A stretch of DNA of 64,000 nucleotides from Mortierella alpina (GCA_029449245.1 JANATF010000010.1:1-64000); one strand, 5' to 3'; shown: positions 10,602 to 20,509, counted from the stretch's first letter. Notes: generated from the sequence alone by a model not told the origin. Program-made: numbers and translations.

Positions 10602-11936
10602 TTATGCATGGTCTTCATCTGGCATATCTATGGCAGGGCCCTCAAGGTCGTCGCTACCGTCGCTTGCTCTGAAGTTGGGGAGACCGTTGAGATTCATATC
10701 AGGCAGTTCAAGCACGTCCTTGAAATCAACTACATGAACCTCGATGGGGAATACAACGGTGCCTACTCTCACTCTGATCTTCCTGAATAGTTGCTGACGA
10801 ACGACATTTTCAGATTCCGTGCGGTTATTGACGATTTCGGCTTCATTATCAAGGTTACGGATCTGTGTGAATGCTCGCGTAGTAGGTATACGGAGCCGTT
10901 CATTTTCTGCAGGGGGTTCTCTGCGAGCAAAGTGTGTTGCGAGGTACGTCCTTGCCATGCCTCCAAATGGCTCTACATGTCCGTCATCTATCTCCTTGTT
11001 AAGACGAGCCTCCGCTGCTTTCGTACGAAGGATGGTTGCGCGCCTGAATACCTCGCCTGTGCCCACACTTGGACCACCAGCTTGGCCTTGGGTTCCAGCT
11101 CGAGCGCCATTGTCTGCAAGATAGACAAACACATCAACAATTATCCCTTCAGATTTTTTTTGACGTCGTGCTTCGTTTTTCCACGCCGACTTGAGCTTCA
11201 TGTCGCAAGTCTCTTCATCCAATGTCTTATAATTATCTTGTCCTGCATGATGGTTCGGTTTGGAATACGGCTGACTAGTATCCGGCCAGCTGAAGCGCTG
11301 AAGCCCGTTGGTTATCGCACTGATCCGCGAACAAAGGACGTTGATGTTGTCACAGTCCCATTTGTAATCCCAGACAACAGGCTGTGGAAGTGTCTTGCGA
11401 GCACGGGGCTGCGTGTGCCGCTCTCCACAACGAAAGTTGACTCTCACGGATATAGAATCCGGCAAAGGGTATTGACTATCACTGCTGGATGGACGGGACA
11501 AAGACGGAGCAGGTGATGGGGTGTCCGTACGCAGAAATGGAGGAGGCGGAGTGAGCTCTATTAAGTCCTCAATAGGAGGCGAGGGGTGCGGCGGCAAACT
11601 CGGCGAACTCCACTCAGGAGAATCATCATGGGTTTGTTCCGAGGAAGGAGAGTGTTGTACAGGAGTATATGGATTCGATGACACCCAGACAGGAGTTACA
11701 GCACGGCCTTTACCCTTGTCAAGGCGACGAGGCTTGCGTAGAAGAGGTAGTGGTAGTATGTATCCTTGCCCAATTCCATCCCCTGAACTGCGAGTGGATC
11801 TACGTGCAGGAGAAGGACCTGCTATGGAAGCAGACCCTTGAGATGAAGTCTTCTGCAAAGGTGATTCAGCATGACTCCTTTCTTTATCAAAGCGGGACGA
11901 TCTACGTGAAGTGGTGAGTCTAGACATTCGCGTCAT
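10602..11936 (-). CDS. Accessory protein of the mariner, unknown family
   Basis: An uninterrupted 444-codon frame inside the transposon, convergent with the transposase. I chose ATG 11936; the frame is open further upstream to near the right terminal repeat but without an ATG. The first 190 or so residues are Ser/Pro/Arg-rich and look disordered (SRRSSRFDKERSH, PPPPFLRTDTPSPAPS). The rest looks folded, with landmarks VWDYKWDCDNINV, SAWKNEARRQKKSEG and GGMARTYLATHFARREPP, and an acidic tail (PDEDHA). I do not recognise the family. Its position between the terminal repeats says it moves with the element. It might aid transposition, act on silencing, or be captured host DNA. Confidence 0.75.
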   Translation of the reverse strand: MTRMSRLTTSRRSSRFDKERSHAESPLQKTSSQGSASIAGPSPARRSTRSSGDGIGQGYILPLPLLRKPRRLDKGKGRAVTPVWVSSNPYTPVQHSPSSEQTHDDSPEWSSPSLPPHPSPPIEDLIELTPPPPFLRTDTPSPAPSLSRPSSSDSQYPLPDSISVRVNFRCGERHTQPRARKTLPQPVVWDYKWDCDNINVLCSRISAITNGLQRFSWPDTSQPYSKPNHHAGQDNYKTLDEETCDMKLKSAWKNEARRQKKSEGIIVDVFVYLADNGARAGTQGQAGGPSVGTGEVFRRATILRTKAAEARLNKEIDDGHVEPFGGMARTYLATHFARREPPAENERLRIPTTRAFTQIRNLDNEAEIVNNRTESENVVRQQLFRKIRVRVGTVVFPIEVHVVDFKDVLELPDMNLNGLPNFRASDGSDDLEGPAIDMPDEDHA

Positions 11937-12075
11937 TGTGGAGGAGGGAGGTGAAGAGAATCGAAAAGTGAGGGGAAAAAAGTAGGCTGTCAAAATTAAC
12001 GCAGTCCGTGATCCAAATTGAGGCAACCCCGATTTACTCAAATATGAAAATTGCTCAAAAAAATTTAGCTAGTTC

Positions 12076-12091
12076 TACGTGAAAGGCACAA
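12076..12091 (-). repeat. Right terminal inverted repeat of the mariner
   Basis: Read on the minus strand from 12091: TTGTGCCTTTCACGTA. Confidence 0.85.
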
Positions 12092-12093
12092 TA

Positions 12094-15000
12094 TGAACAT
12101 ACCTTATTACGATTTTTATATCGGCATGGACTTGTTTCCTCGCTTTGGGTACTATGTCGGAGGTGTCCGCATGCCCAAACCGCCTCCTCTGACTGATATC
12201 TGGATCTACGATGATGATAAACCATCTATCTTGCCAGATGCTGTTCCTGACACGGAAAACACGCCCGAGTTCTTAACGGACAAGGCATATTTCCTGAAGG
12301 AACTGGAACCTGCACTGGAGCGCAACTCTGCAATCGATCCCAAAAGCTATTGTGAGCTTGAGATCCTGAAAGTAGAGTTGAAATTGCCGGTAGACTGCGT
12401 AATTAATGTCAAATCCAGGCCGTTCCATGCACATTCACAAGGTGCAGAGGTCGCACGTCAGATCAAACAATGGGGGGATGATGGTGTCATCGTCCTTGCG
12501 CCGAAAGGCAATCCTTATAATAACTCGCTGACTTTAGCAGCCAGAAGAGATATGGACGGTAAAGTGTTGAAGTACCGAGTGTGCCTAGATCCGAGAGTGC
12601 TGAACAAACAATTGTTAAAATCAGACACGTTTCCGTTGCCACTGATTCCAGATCTACTCAAAAAGGCAGCTGGTCATAAGTATTATTCTACCTTTGATCT
12701 GACGCAAGCGTACCATCGACTGCCACTTTCAAAAGAAAGTCAACCGTATACAGCTTTCACCTATGAAGGAAATCAGTACATGTTTGCAAGAGCTCCTTTT
12801 GGTTTGAAACCAATGACGAGCATCTTTCAAAGAGGCATGTCTTACCTCCTCGGTGACCTCCAGTTCGCTGGCATCTATGTTGATGATACGGTTATTTTCT
12901 CTCATACGAAGGAGGATCATTTAGAGCAAGCAAAAATAATTGTGGACAGATTGACACAAGCAAAGCTCATCCTCAATCGTCAGAAATGTCATCTCTTTCA
13001 TACAGAGATCATGTTGTTAGGATTTCTTGTTAACAAGGAAGGAAGGAGAATAAATCCTGAGAAGGTGGCCAACATTTCACAATGGGCCCCACCTACCAAC
13101 AACAAGGCAGTACAAAGATACATGGGAATGTTTAACTACTTCCGAGAGTACTTACCTTTATATGGTCCTATTGCTGGTCCACTCGAATCTTTGCGCAATG
13201 CTAAAGGTCGCTTCGTACTGAATGATTTGCAGATGAAGTGCTTTGAGGGCATTAAAAAGCTATTTCCGTATGCTCCTATATTGAAACAAGTAATCTGGAG
13301 ACTGCATATGTATGTAGGAACGGATGCTTCGAATGAAGGGATTGCTGGTATGGCTTATCAGTTACCATTAGGCGAAAAAGACGATAGTAAGATTAATTAT
13401 ATCTCTTTCACTTCGCGTGCTTTGCGTGATCATGAGAAGCGGTATCCGGCTTATAAAAAGGAACTACTAGCAATCATCTTTACTTTAAAGAAGTTTCACT
13501 ATTATTTGTGGGGCAGACGTTTTACCTTATTCACAGATCATAAGCCGTTGACCTTTCTGATGGATCAGAAATGTTTGTCAAACATAATGGCTGATTGGCG
13601 TGAAACTATCTTCAGCTATGACTTTGAAATAATTCATCGTCCTGGAATATTGAATGTGATCCCTGACACTTTATCCAGAGCGTTTCCTGAAGAATTATGG
13701 CCAGAAGATAAAAGGTCAGCTATCGTGAAGCATTCAAAGAGTAATGTTGCCATGTCCAGTGTGTCATCTGTTCCAGAGACAATTGATTCTGTAGACTTTG
13801 CTCTTCGAATGACTCCTGATAGCATAACATCTCCAGAAGGGGTGCAGTTGCCTGCATTGTCTTTCATGCATCAAATTCCTGATCCTGAGAGTTGGCACGT
13901 TCCTGAGAAATCTAGGCGAAGAGAGATTTTGAAGAAGACGCATTCCTTTGGTCATTTAGGGGCTACATCAATGGTGAACATGATCCATCAAGACAATAAA
14001 ACGTGGCCCAGATTGAAAGAGGACTGTGTCCTCTGGGTTAAATCGTGTTCATCTTGTCAGCGGTACAATATCGCAAGAAAAGGCTATCACCCTTTAAAAG
14101 CCATTCACGCAGAATTACCTGGTGAACACTTGGCTATAGACTTGGCGCAATTTCCGCTGAGCACTAATGGCTATGAATATGCATTATTAGTCGTTGATGT
14201 CTGTACCAGATTTGTATTTCTATTTGAGTTGAGAACCAAGGATGCTGCTTCAGTTAGTAAGCGCCTTTTCCGTCTCTTTTGTGATATCGGCTTTCCGAAA
14301 ATCATCCAAAGTGACAATGGGCTAGAGTTCGTCAACAGCATTATCAAAGAAATGACAAAGACACTTACAATTGATCATCGTCTGTCTACACCATATCACC
14401 CTCGAGGTAACGGAGTAGCAGAGAGGCATATCAAGTCAATGAAGGACATTCTTCGTAAAAACATTGAAGCTAACCCCACTAATTGGGATGTGCACTTACC
14501 CATGGTTCAACTTCAAATGAACACGAGAATTGTCTCGCTTCATAACTCTACACCATTCTCCTTGTTCTACGGTAGAGCGTTTCCTGGGATATCAAATTTC
14601 ACAGCAGCTGACAGTCGCTTGCTATCCGATGATGATTTAGAGAAAAGATTATTATACTTGACTCATTTGATATTTCCTGCACTGTCTGACATTAGTTCAG
14701 ACAACCAAAAGAAAATGATTGATAAATTCAACAACTCGCATACCATCCGTGAAATTCAACCTGGCGCATTTGTCATGGCGATCGATCCAGTTGCTGAAGG
14801 TGCTCTTGTTCCTAAAAAGGACGGCCCTTTTAAAGTAGTGAGACGAACGACCTTTGGTGCTTATGAATTGCAAGACGCAACGGGTGACGTTTTGCCTCGT
14901 CATTATGCTCCTGAGCAATTGAACGTAGTAACCCAAGACCTGGCGCAGCCCTCTGAGGAGAGCTACGAAGTTGAGTCGATTCTAGGACATAGCTTAGAAG

Positions 15001-15320
15001 ACGGCCAATTGCTTTATAAGGTTCATTGGAAGGGATACTCGGAGAATGAAGACTCCTTCATCCCCTACGAACAGTTTGACTCGGACAAGTTAGTCCACCA
15101 ATATTGGAAAGGAATTAACAAGACGAATCCTCACGTAGTCGCGAAGCAGCATCGAAAGAAGCTGAAGACTCAGAAGGAAGAGTTGAAGAATCACCTTGCA
15201 ACAAGCGTGACAGCTAGCATTAAGAGAAAGGCTCCTGCAATCGCTTCAATTGCTCAAGCTGTCTCCAGCACTACGCATCGGGTCAGACGATCAGGTCGTG
15301 GTAATGTGGAGAAGTTGTAG
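12094..15320 (+). pseudogene. Pol of element B (RT, RNase H, integrase, chromodomain)
   Basis: Continues the 8201 frame once the mariner and one TA are removed. It shows the family motif YIGMDLFPRFGY, RT with GIYVDDTVIFS, RNase H with VGTDASNEGIAG and LFTDHKPLTFL, and an integrase HHCC domain (HLGATSM ... CSSCQRYNIARKGYHPLKA). The D-D-E core is AIDLAQF, QSDNGLEF and NGVAERHIKS. A C-terminal chromodomain starts at SYEVESILGH and includes YKVHWKGY. The whole 3' part is one open frame, so the mariner insertion and the missing Gag N-terminus are the only visible defects. Confidence 0.9.
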
Positions 15321-15480
15321 TCGTTTTCAGGTTTGTGCAGGAGAGGGAATGGAGAAGAGAAGAGGCATGTTCATTACAATTTTTGTAATTCTATTTTTGA
15401 ACCGCGTAAAAAATCATTTTGCGGGGGAGTGTGGGGCTTATTCCCATGTATACCACATTCTCACGCGCGCGTTGTTCACC

Positions 15481-15880
15481 ATGAGGTTTTTTGGATTAAG
15501 GTTTGGACCTTACTTTCCTCATTCATTCACACTTGGTCTTTGGTCTTTTTTCCGCATTGCGTTTTTCCATGACAAGTAAGAGTTGTCTTTTGCCAACTCG
15601 TGCCATTGAGCACTAGCCACCGTATATTAGGCATTTTAGACAGCTGCAGTCTGCAGACGCACTGTACAGCAGTATGAGACATGTTCTCATCAGACTAACT
15701 CAGGTTAATTTTTGATCCTGGTCTGAGAAGGCTTTCCCGTTCTTCATCGGTTTTCTTTCCCATGTGGTTCAAGCAAGATATGTACACTCTGCTTTACCCA
15801 CTCTCAGAGGTTTTAATCCCTCTATCTATATGGAAAAGGTTCTTTTTTTCCCATCACTTTGTATGGTTTTTCCTTTATCC
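15481..15880 (+). other. ENE-like hairpins in the 3'UTR of element B
   Basis: The best example is 15481-15522: outer stem ATGAGG/CCTCAT, T6 and CTTT facing each other, and a perfect inner stem TAAGGT/ACCTTA with loop TTGG. A second lies at 15541-15569 (T6 and T5 around CGC-ATT-GCG), a third at 15806-15823, and a fourth at 15832-15880 (outer GGAAAAGG, inner CCAT/ATGG, T7 and T5). Opposed U-runs between two stems is the architecture of ENE elements, which clamp poly(A) in a triple helix. Function here is inferred. Confidence 0.55.
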
Positions 15881-15961
15881 TGGCACTTTAGAAACGAATT
15901 GCTACCGTTTCTAGCCACATCACAGCACTGCAACCCTGGATTTCATCTCGAGGGGGGAGTC

Positions 15962-16174
15962 TGTGGTGTTTTATGCTGGTGTGGGGCTCAGGCACGTATG
16001 TACCTGAGTCGCACCTCCCTTTTTACTTCTACGATTATTAAGAGTTCCCGTGACCGGTGCCTGGAGGAGCTATATAAGTCCTCCAGATCCCTGTCCACAA
16101 TAAAACCCTCTCTTGTTCTCGTTGACTTCAGTCCCCAGTTTAGTATTGTAAGTTTACCCCTAGAGAATATCACA
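15962..16174 (+). repeat. 3' LTR of element B
   Basis: One substitution relative to the 5' LTR (C for T in GGTGYCTGGAGG). AATAAA at 16099-16104 is followed after exactly 20 nt by the end of CTCGTTG (16118-16124). Confidence 0.95.
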
Positions 16175-16249
16175 ATTTTCATCGTAGTGGACGCGTTTTC
16201 TTTCATCTCTGATATCATACAGTAAGTTGAGAATTAACGAACGGAACTC

Positions 16250-17050
16250 CTAAAACTCCCATTTTGGGTAACCAAAACCCATAAAAAAATCGGTAAGAGT
16301 GTCGTATGCTACATCATCGACTAGATCATCGTGATAAGGGATAGTGAAAGGATCATTTCTGTTTACAGGCACAAAGAAGTACCAATATTTTGAGAATGAG
16401 CCACTTCCCTTATAGAACTGGACGGAAGGGTTGAACGTCCTAATCAGGTCCTCAGATGCTGCCAAATCAGTAGGGTCGAAGCGATAGGCATAAACAACCA
16501 CGCTTTGGTAAACAACGTATTTTCCAGGGGCAACTCTGGTTCTCCAAGTATCTTCGGTCTCTTCTGTGAGTTCCTCAGTGTTCGAATATCCGGACGTGAC
16601 TTCAAGACTAGCCTCGCATCCAAAAATGCCAGCCTTTACTCCGGCCTTGACTTCCTCTGATACAGTGAATCGCTTAGAGAACCCCTTGAACTTGCGAAGA
16701 GTATGCTCTTCTTCCCCGGCCAGAATCTGAGACTCGATGTAGTGCAGGTAGGCGCCGCACGGCTTGACCACCACGGGAATAGGAATTTTCTTGGGGAGTG
16801 GGAGACCCTCGCCACGATGAATGCCAACCAACGACGCAGTAGAGTGGACTTCCTTTCCGATCTGGATTCTAACAAGACAAGCCGCATCTGGAGGATCCTT
16901 CAAGCCAATAGCCTTATCGAGTTGAAAGTTGGACCCAACAATGGCGCATTATTCCAGGTCAAATGCGCCGCGCGGCTGAGGCTTGCCCAACGCATGGGCA
17001 GCTACAGACTCTACTTGAACGGGGGTGTGCTCAAACACAGTATTCATCAT
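16250..17050 (-). pseudogene. Aerolysin-type beta-pore-forming-toxin-like gene with an in-frame stop
   Basis: ATG 17050 (also 17047) opens a frame interrupted by TAA at 16949-16951; the same frame continues for 233 codons to 16250. The downstream part is rich in alternating polar/hydrophobic segments with Ser/Thr/Glu, as in the membrane-inserting hairpin of aerolysin-like proteins (for example EVTSGYSNTEELTEETEDTW). The C-terminal part is aromatic (SKYWYFFVPV). Assignment is by general character, not a firm domain match. An acceptor AG lies just before the ATG, and a donor GTAAGT and TATA box now lie beyond element D. A nonsense mutation, sequencing error or missed intron could each explain the stop. 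Confidence 0.5.
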
Positions 17051-17109
17051 TCTGGTTTTGGGAAAGAAATAAGATACTTATGATCTATAGATTAATACCG
17101 CGTCGAGGC

Positions 17110-17300
17110 TGAAACGTATAGTGGAATTGTGAGAGTCAAGGAGACAAAGAGATGATGTTTATTCTTTGCCGAGGCAGGACTATTAAGTAGGCGTCCTGCC
17201 ACAGGCTAACTATACACTCAATGAACTTTGATAAAAAGGGAAGTGGTCTCCAATTTAAAGAGGTACACTCCCTAGACCAAGGTAGGTCCAGTACGTTACA
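17110..17300 (-). repeat. 3' LTR of element D
   Basis: 191 bp, identical to 28368-28558. On the minus strand AATAAA (17163-17158) is followed after 20 nt by the last base of CTCCTTG (17143-17137), the likely poly(A) site. Confidence 0.96.
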
Positions 17301-17357
17301 AGCTCCCCCCGAGATTTGATCTAGAATATCTGCTGTTGGGTAAGAGGTAGGTAACTA

Positions 17358-17607
17358 ATGAGGGTAAAAGTGAAAAACCTCATGAAATATAAACTATTGT
17401 GCGAGGGTAAAAATATGAAAAACCTCAGGATGCTCTTTGGATGATGATGGAGGGAAAAGTGGAAACCTCCTGATATGCGAGGGTAAAAATTAGAAAAACC
17501 TCTTGATGTGTTTTGCAGGGATAAAAGTGTGAAAAACCCTTTCAGGAACAGACACGCGCCTGTCAGTCCTTCTCTATGGGGAAAACGCATGGCGTGAAAA
17601 ACCCCAT
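17358..17607 (-). other. Array of six ENE-like hairpins in the 3'UTR of element D
   Basis: Six units in 250 bp, each with a G-rich arm, U-run, short apex, U-run and C-rich arm on the sense (minus) strand. Arms pair 17358-17363 with 17378-17383, 17403-17406 with 17423-17426, 17449-17453 with 17466-17470, 17479-17482 with 17499-17502, 17517-17520 with 17537-17540, and 17576-17581 with 17602-17607. The last has an inner CGC/GCG stem. Confidence 0.55.
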
Positions 17608-17631
17608 CAAGCTATCTGCTTGTTGCCGTTC

Positions 17632-19257
17632 TTACAGCTTGCCAGCATGCTTCTTTGAAGCTGGTCTTCTTTTGCTCTTTCTACTCTGACTGGCATTTTG
17701 AACGATCTCTTTTTGCTGAAGCTTGTGTTGTCTAAGCGCTCTCTTTTCTGCCTTTTCTCTCTTCTTATTTTGTTTGGCAACGAGGTGCGGATTGCTTTGC
17801 TTTAGACGCTTCCAGTATTGTCTGATCAGAGTGTCTGAATCAAAATTGCGATATGGAATTCGCTGATTGTGTGAAGAGTCGTATCCTTTCCACTTAACAG
17901 TGTACTCCACTCCCTCCCCAGAAAAGTCGTGTCCTACAATGGCTTCGACTTCATACGACTCGGCACTAGGAGCATCCAAAGCCTGAGTGACGCGTTTAAG
18001 TTGTTCTGGAGAATAATTGCGAGCGAGCTTTTGATTTGTAACATCCAATAGGGTGTAGGAGCCATTGTCAGAGCGAGACATAACTTTGAATGGGCCATGA
18101 TATTTAGGCGAGAGTTTGCCATCTGGTGTTTCTTCTCTGGTCATGACAAAAGTGCCAGGAGGAAAGTCCAGTATACGATGCGATCGATTGAACTTGTCGA
18201 TCATTTTACGCTGAGTGTCTGCACTTTTGTTCGCAATTGCGGGGTACACCAAATTTGTCAGGTACTCTAACCGCTCTTCTAGTTCTTCTTCAGTCATTAA
18301 ATGTGATTCGGCAGATGAAAAGTCTGTCAAGCCTGCAAATGAACGACCGAAAAATAAAGAAAAAGGTGTGGAGTTGTGAAGGCTAGCCGCTTTAGTGTTC
18401 AACTGGAGCTGAACCATGGGAAGATAAGAATCCCATGTCTCTGTGCGACCTTCTAGCTGCTTTCGGAGATTGTCTTTAAGAGATCGAACGAAACGCTCTG
18501 CAACTCCATTAGACCTTGGGTGATACGGTGTGGATAGACGATGGTCAACCTGCAGCTTTTGCGCCATGAGCTTGATAACAGCATTCACAAACTCGGCTCC
18601 ATTGTCGCTCTGGATGATCTTTGGGAATCCAATACCACAAAACAGTTTGAATAGCACGCGGGCTACTGTCTCTGCTTCTTTGTTAGGTAACGGCTCTAAG
18701 AAGACAAATCTGGTACAGACGTCAACCATAACCAGCGCAAAGTTATTGCCTTGTGTGCTAACCTCGAACGAGGCGAGATCTATAGCGACATGTTCTCCTG
18801 GGAGACGCGCATGGATTGCTTTTAATGGGTGATATCCTTTGCGAGCAATGTTGAAATGCTGACAGGGTCCACACTGACTAACCCAAGTTAGACAATCTTC
18901 TCGAAGTTTAGGCCAGGTGTAACCTTGCTCGTGGATCGCTTGAACCATAGCATTACTTCCAGGATGACCAAATTCGTGAACACGTTTTAGCATCTGCTTG
19001 CGTTCTTCAACGTCCAAGATTGTGTCTCTTGGGGTGTCTTCAGTCTGCATCGCATGTGCGTATGGTGCGTTGGGAACAACGCTTGGCGGAGTCAGGCTTT
19101 CTGCCAACTCTGCAGAAGAGATACTCAATGGTCCTTCCTCCAAGAGTGGAACTGTCGTCCTCTGACTTGACCTGGTCGCTGCTGCGATTTGATGCTTGTT
19201 GGTCCTATTTTGGCTTGGGGCTTTAGAAGCAGGCCAAAGCTCATCTGGGTATGCTCT
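17632..19257 (-). CDS. Gag-Pol of element D, 3' part (integrase, chromodomain)
   Basis: Continues the frame that starts at 28297; the codon AGA-GCA of the TSD joins the two halves in phase. It has the integrase HHCC domain (HPGSNAM ... CGPCQHFNIARKGYHPLKA), a D-D-E core (AIDLASF, QSDNGAEF, NGVAERFVRS), and a chromodomain from SYEVEAIVGH through YTVKWKGYDS. The usual late-chromodomain Trp is replaced (NQRIPY). The C-terminus is basic (RKSKRRPASKKHAGKL), plausibly a nuclear-localisation tail. Bases above 19257 belong to element E's LTR, not to this gene. Confidence 0.9.
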   Translation of the reverse strand, partial: RAYPDELWPASKAPSQNRTNKHQIAAATRSSQRTTVPLLEEGPLSISSAELAESLTPPSVVPNAPYAHAMQTEDTPRDTILDVEERKQMLKRVHEFGHPGSNAMVQAIHEQGYTWPKLREDCLTWVSQCGPCQHFNIARKGYHPLKAIHARLPGEHVAIDLASFEVSTQGNNFALVMVDVCTRFVFLEPLPNKEAETVARVLFKLFCGIGFPKIIQSDNGAEFVNAVIKLMAQKLQVDHRLSTPYHPRSNGVAERFVRSLKDNLRKQLEGRTETWDSYLPMVQLQLNTKAASLHNSTPFSLFFGRSFAGLTDFSSAESHLMTEEELEERLEYLTNLVYPAIANKSADTQRKMIDKFNRSHRILDFPPGTFVMTREETPDGKLSPKYHGPFKVMSRSDNGSYTLLDVTNQKLARNYSPEQLKRVTQALDAPSAESYEVEAIVGHDFSGEGVEYTVKWKGYDSSHNQRIPYRNFDSDTLIRQYWKRLKQSNPHLVAKQNKKREKAEKRALRQHKLQQKEIVQNASQSRKSKRRPASKKHAGKL

Positions 19258-19409
19258 TGCAACGGATTGCAGTGACCTTGCGTCACCTTGGCTGCGCCCA
19301 GTACTAGAAGTTTCTAGATCTAGTCCTAGGCACATAAATAGAGACACACGTCGAGCCCTGGCTCGATAACCAATAAACGATCCCCTTCTTCACTTTACCT
19401 ATTGTTGCA
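19258..19409 (+). repeat. 5' LTR of element E
   Basis: 152 bp, TG...CA. It contains ACATAAATAGAG (TATA-like) and CCAATAAACG (poly(A) signal). Confidence 0.97.
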
Positions 19410-19410
19410 T

Positions 19411-19428
19411 TGGTAGCAAAGGTGAAGC
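19411..19428 (+). other. tRNA-type primer-binding site of element E
   Basis: TGGTAGCAAAGGTGAAGC begins one base after the 5' LTR. TGG matches a tRNA CCA end; the tRNA was not identified. Confidence 0.65.
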
Positions 19429-19438
19429 GAACCACCGA

Positions 19439-19543
19439 CCCCCCCCCCCCCCCGAACCATTGACCCACTGACCCACTGAACCACTGAACCACTGAACCAC
19501 CGAACCCCAGACCCCTCTGAACCATTGAACCACTGACACCAAG
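19439..19543 (+). repeat. Poly-C run and TGAACCAC tandem repeats in the leader of E
   Basis: A run of about 15 C is followed by roughly ten imperfect copies of the octamer TGAACCAC (also TGACCCAC) up to the Gag ATG. Confidence 0.8.
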
Positions 19544-19546
19544 ACC

Positions 19547-20509
19547 ATGGCCACCATCGATGAGGTTATGAACCAGCTGCAGAGGCTCAACCTCGCCACC
19601 GACAGCGACAGGAGAACCGCCCGAGAACAACTCCAAGCACTCTACACCAATGCCTCGCAGAGGCAAGTCACCTACAAGGCACCCCGCCCACAAGTCTTCA
19701 CTGGCGGTAGGAACGCGCTGGCAACCCGCGACTGGCTCGAGACGATGGAATGCTACTGCAAACGCAGCAACGTGCCACCCACAGGCTGGACCGAGGCGGC
19801 TGTCGACCATCTTCGAGGCACAGCACGCACATGGTTCCGACTTTCGGGTCTCGAGACATCCGCCAACTGGGACACTTTCAAGACCGAGTTCACGAAGGAG
19901 TTCAAACCCTCCGATCATAAGCAGGCTATCATCAGAGAGCTGCGTGAGCTGCGCCAAACCGGCTTGAAAAGCATTGATGCCTACATCAACCGTTTCCGAG
20001 ATCTTGCCCTGCAACTCGACGACCCCTCGGACACCATGTTGCGAGAATATTTCATCCAAGGGCTGATCACTGACACGCAACTCCAGGTCCAACTTGCCAA
20101 CCCCCCGACCTGGCAGGAGGCCATCAGTGTGGCAGAACGCATCAACGCTGTCTTCGTCAGCGTACGTCACAAAACCAAGACTGACTTCATGCCAACCCAT
20201 ACCCCAAACCTCAGTAACAAGGACCAACCGGACTTGCCACCAGGCGAGCCCATGGATGTGGACCACCTGAGTGCCTTCCTCGCCAGCATGGCCAACACTT
20301 TCAAGCGAAACAAGACCTCGTATTCTCCCCGTAAGCCTTTACCGAAACTGACCCCCGCCGACCGCGAGCACCTCCGCCGCATTGGCGCCTGCTTCCGCTG
20401 CCGCAAGGTGGGCCACATGGCCGACAGGTGCCGCGACTCTGGCCTGAACCTACACGCCATCGAGACTCAGGCCGAGCCCGACTCGGGAAACGACCAGGGC
20501 GAGGCTTGA
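19547..20509 (+). CDS. Gag of chromovirus E
   Basis: 320 residues from ATG 19547 in a good context (ACCATGG). The N-terminus is a short coiled coil (MNQLQRLNLATDSDRRTARE). The retrotransposon capsid domain spans about residues 45-200 (TARTWFRLSGLE, FKTEFTKEFKPSD, YINRFRDLALQL). A CCHC zinc knuckle CFRCRKVGHMADRC lies at about 283-296 and packages RNA. Pol overlaps in the -1 frame at the end, and the stop TGA falls in the loop of the predicted frameshift stem. Confidence 0.93.
   Translation: MATIDEVMNQLQRLNLATDSDRRTAREQLQALYTNASQRQVTYKAPRPQVFTGGRNALATRDWLETMECYCKRSNVPPTGWTEAAVDHLRGTARTWFRLSGLETSANWDTFKTEFTKEFKPSDHKQAIIRELRELRQTGLKSIDAYINRFRDLALQLDDPSDTMLREYFIQGLITDTQLQVQLANPPTWQEAISVAERINAVFVSVRHKTKTDFMPTHTPNLSNKDQPDLPPGEPMDVDHLSAFLASMANTFKRNKTSYSPRKPLPKLTPADREHLRRIGACFRCRKVGHMADRCRDSGLNLHAIETQAEPDSGNDQGEA

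Larger units (their letters stand above)
9129..12091 (+). mobile_element. Two-gene Tc1/mariner-type DNA transposon
   Basis: Inserted in the gag-pol frame of element B with TA duplicated at 9127-9128 and 12092-12093. The terminal inverted repeats start TTGTGCYTTTCACRTA; weaker subterminal similarity continues (ATATTT ... GTTGCC on both sides). It is 2963 bp, longer than the usual 1.3-2.4 kb because of a second, convergent gene. The intron-containing transposase (plus) and accessory ORF (minus) are both open, and their stops lie 21 bp apart. Deleting the element with one TA restores the retrotransposon frame exactly, so insertion was clean and recent relative to B. Confidence 0.95.
7237..16174 (+). 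mobile_element. Ty3/gypsy retrotransposon B (carries a nested mariner)
   Basis: The LTRs at 7237-7449 and 15962-16174 (213 bp each) differ at one base, and the TSD ATTTT is at 7232-7236 and 16175-16179. A polypurine tract GAGGGGGGAG (15950-15959) precedes the 3' LTR. A 2963-bp DNA transposon splits the gag-pol frame; without it the frame is continuous from 8201 to 15320. The N-terminal two-thirds of Gag seen in relatives is absent. A long 3'UTR (15321-15950) carries ENE-like hairpins. Element B lies just beyond the old F-type LTR. Confidence 0.96.

Noticed and set aside
10791-11516. A 241-codon plus-strand frame inside the mariner
   Set aside because: Shadow of the minus-strand accessory gene; no ATG context or domain, and the minus frame is longer and better patterned.
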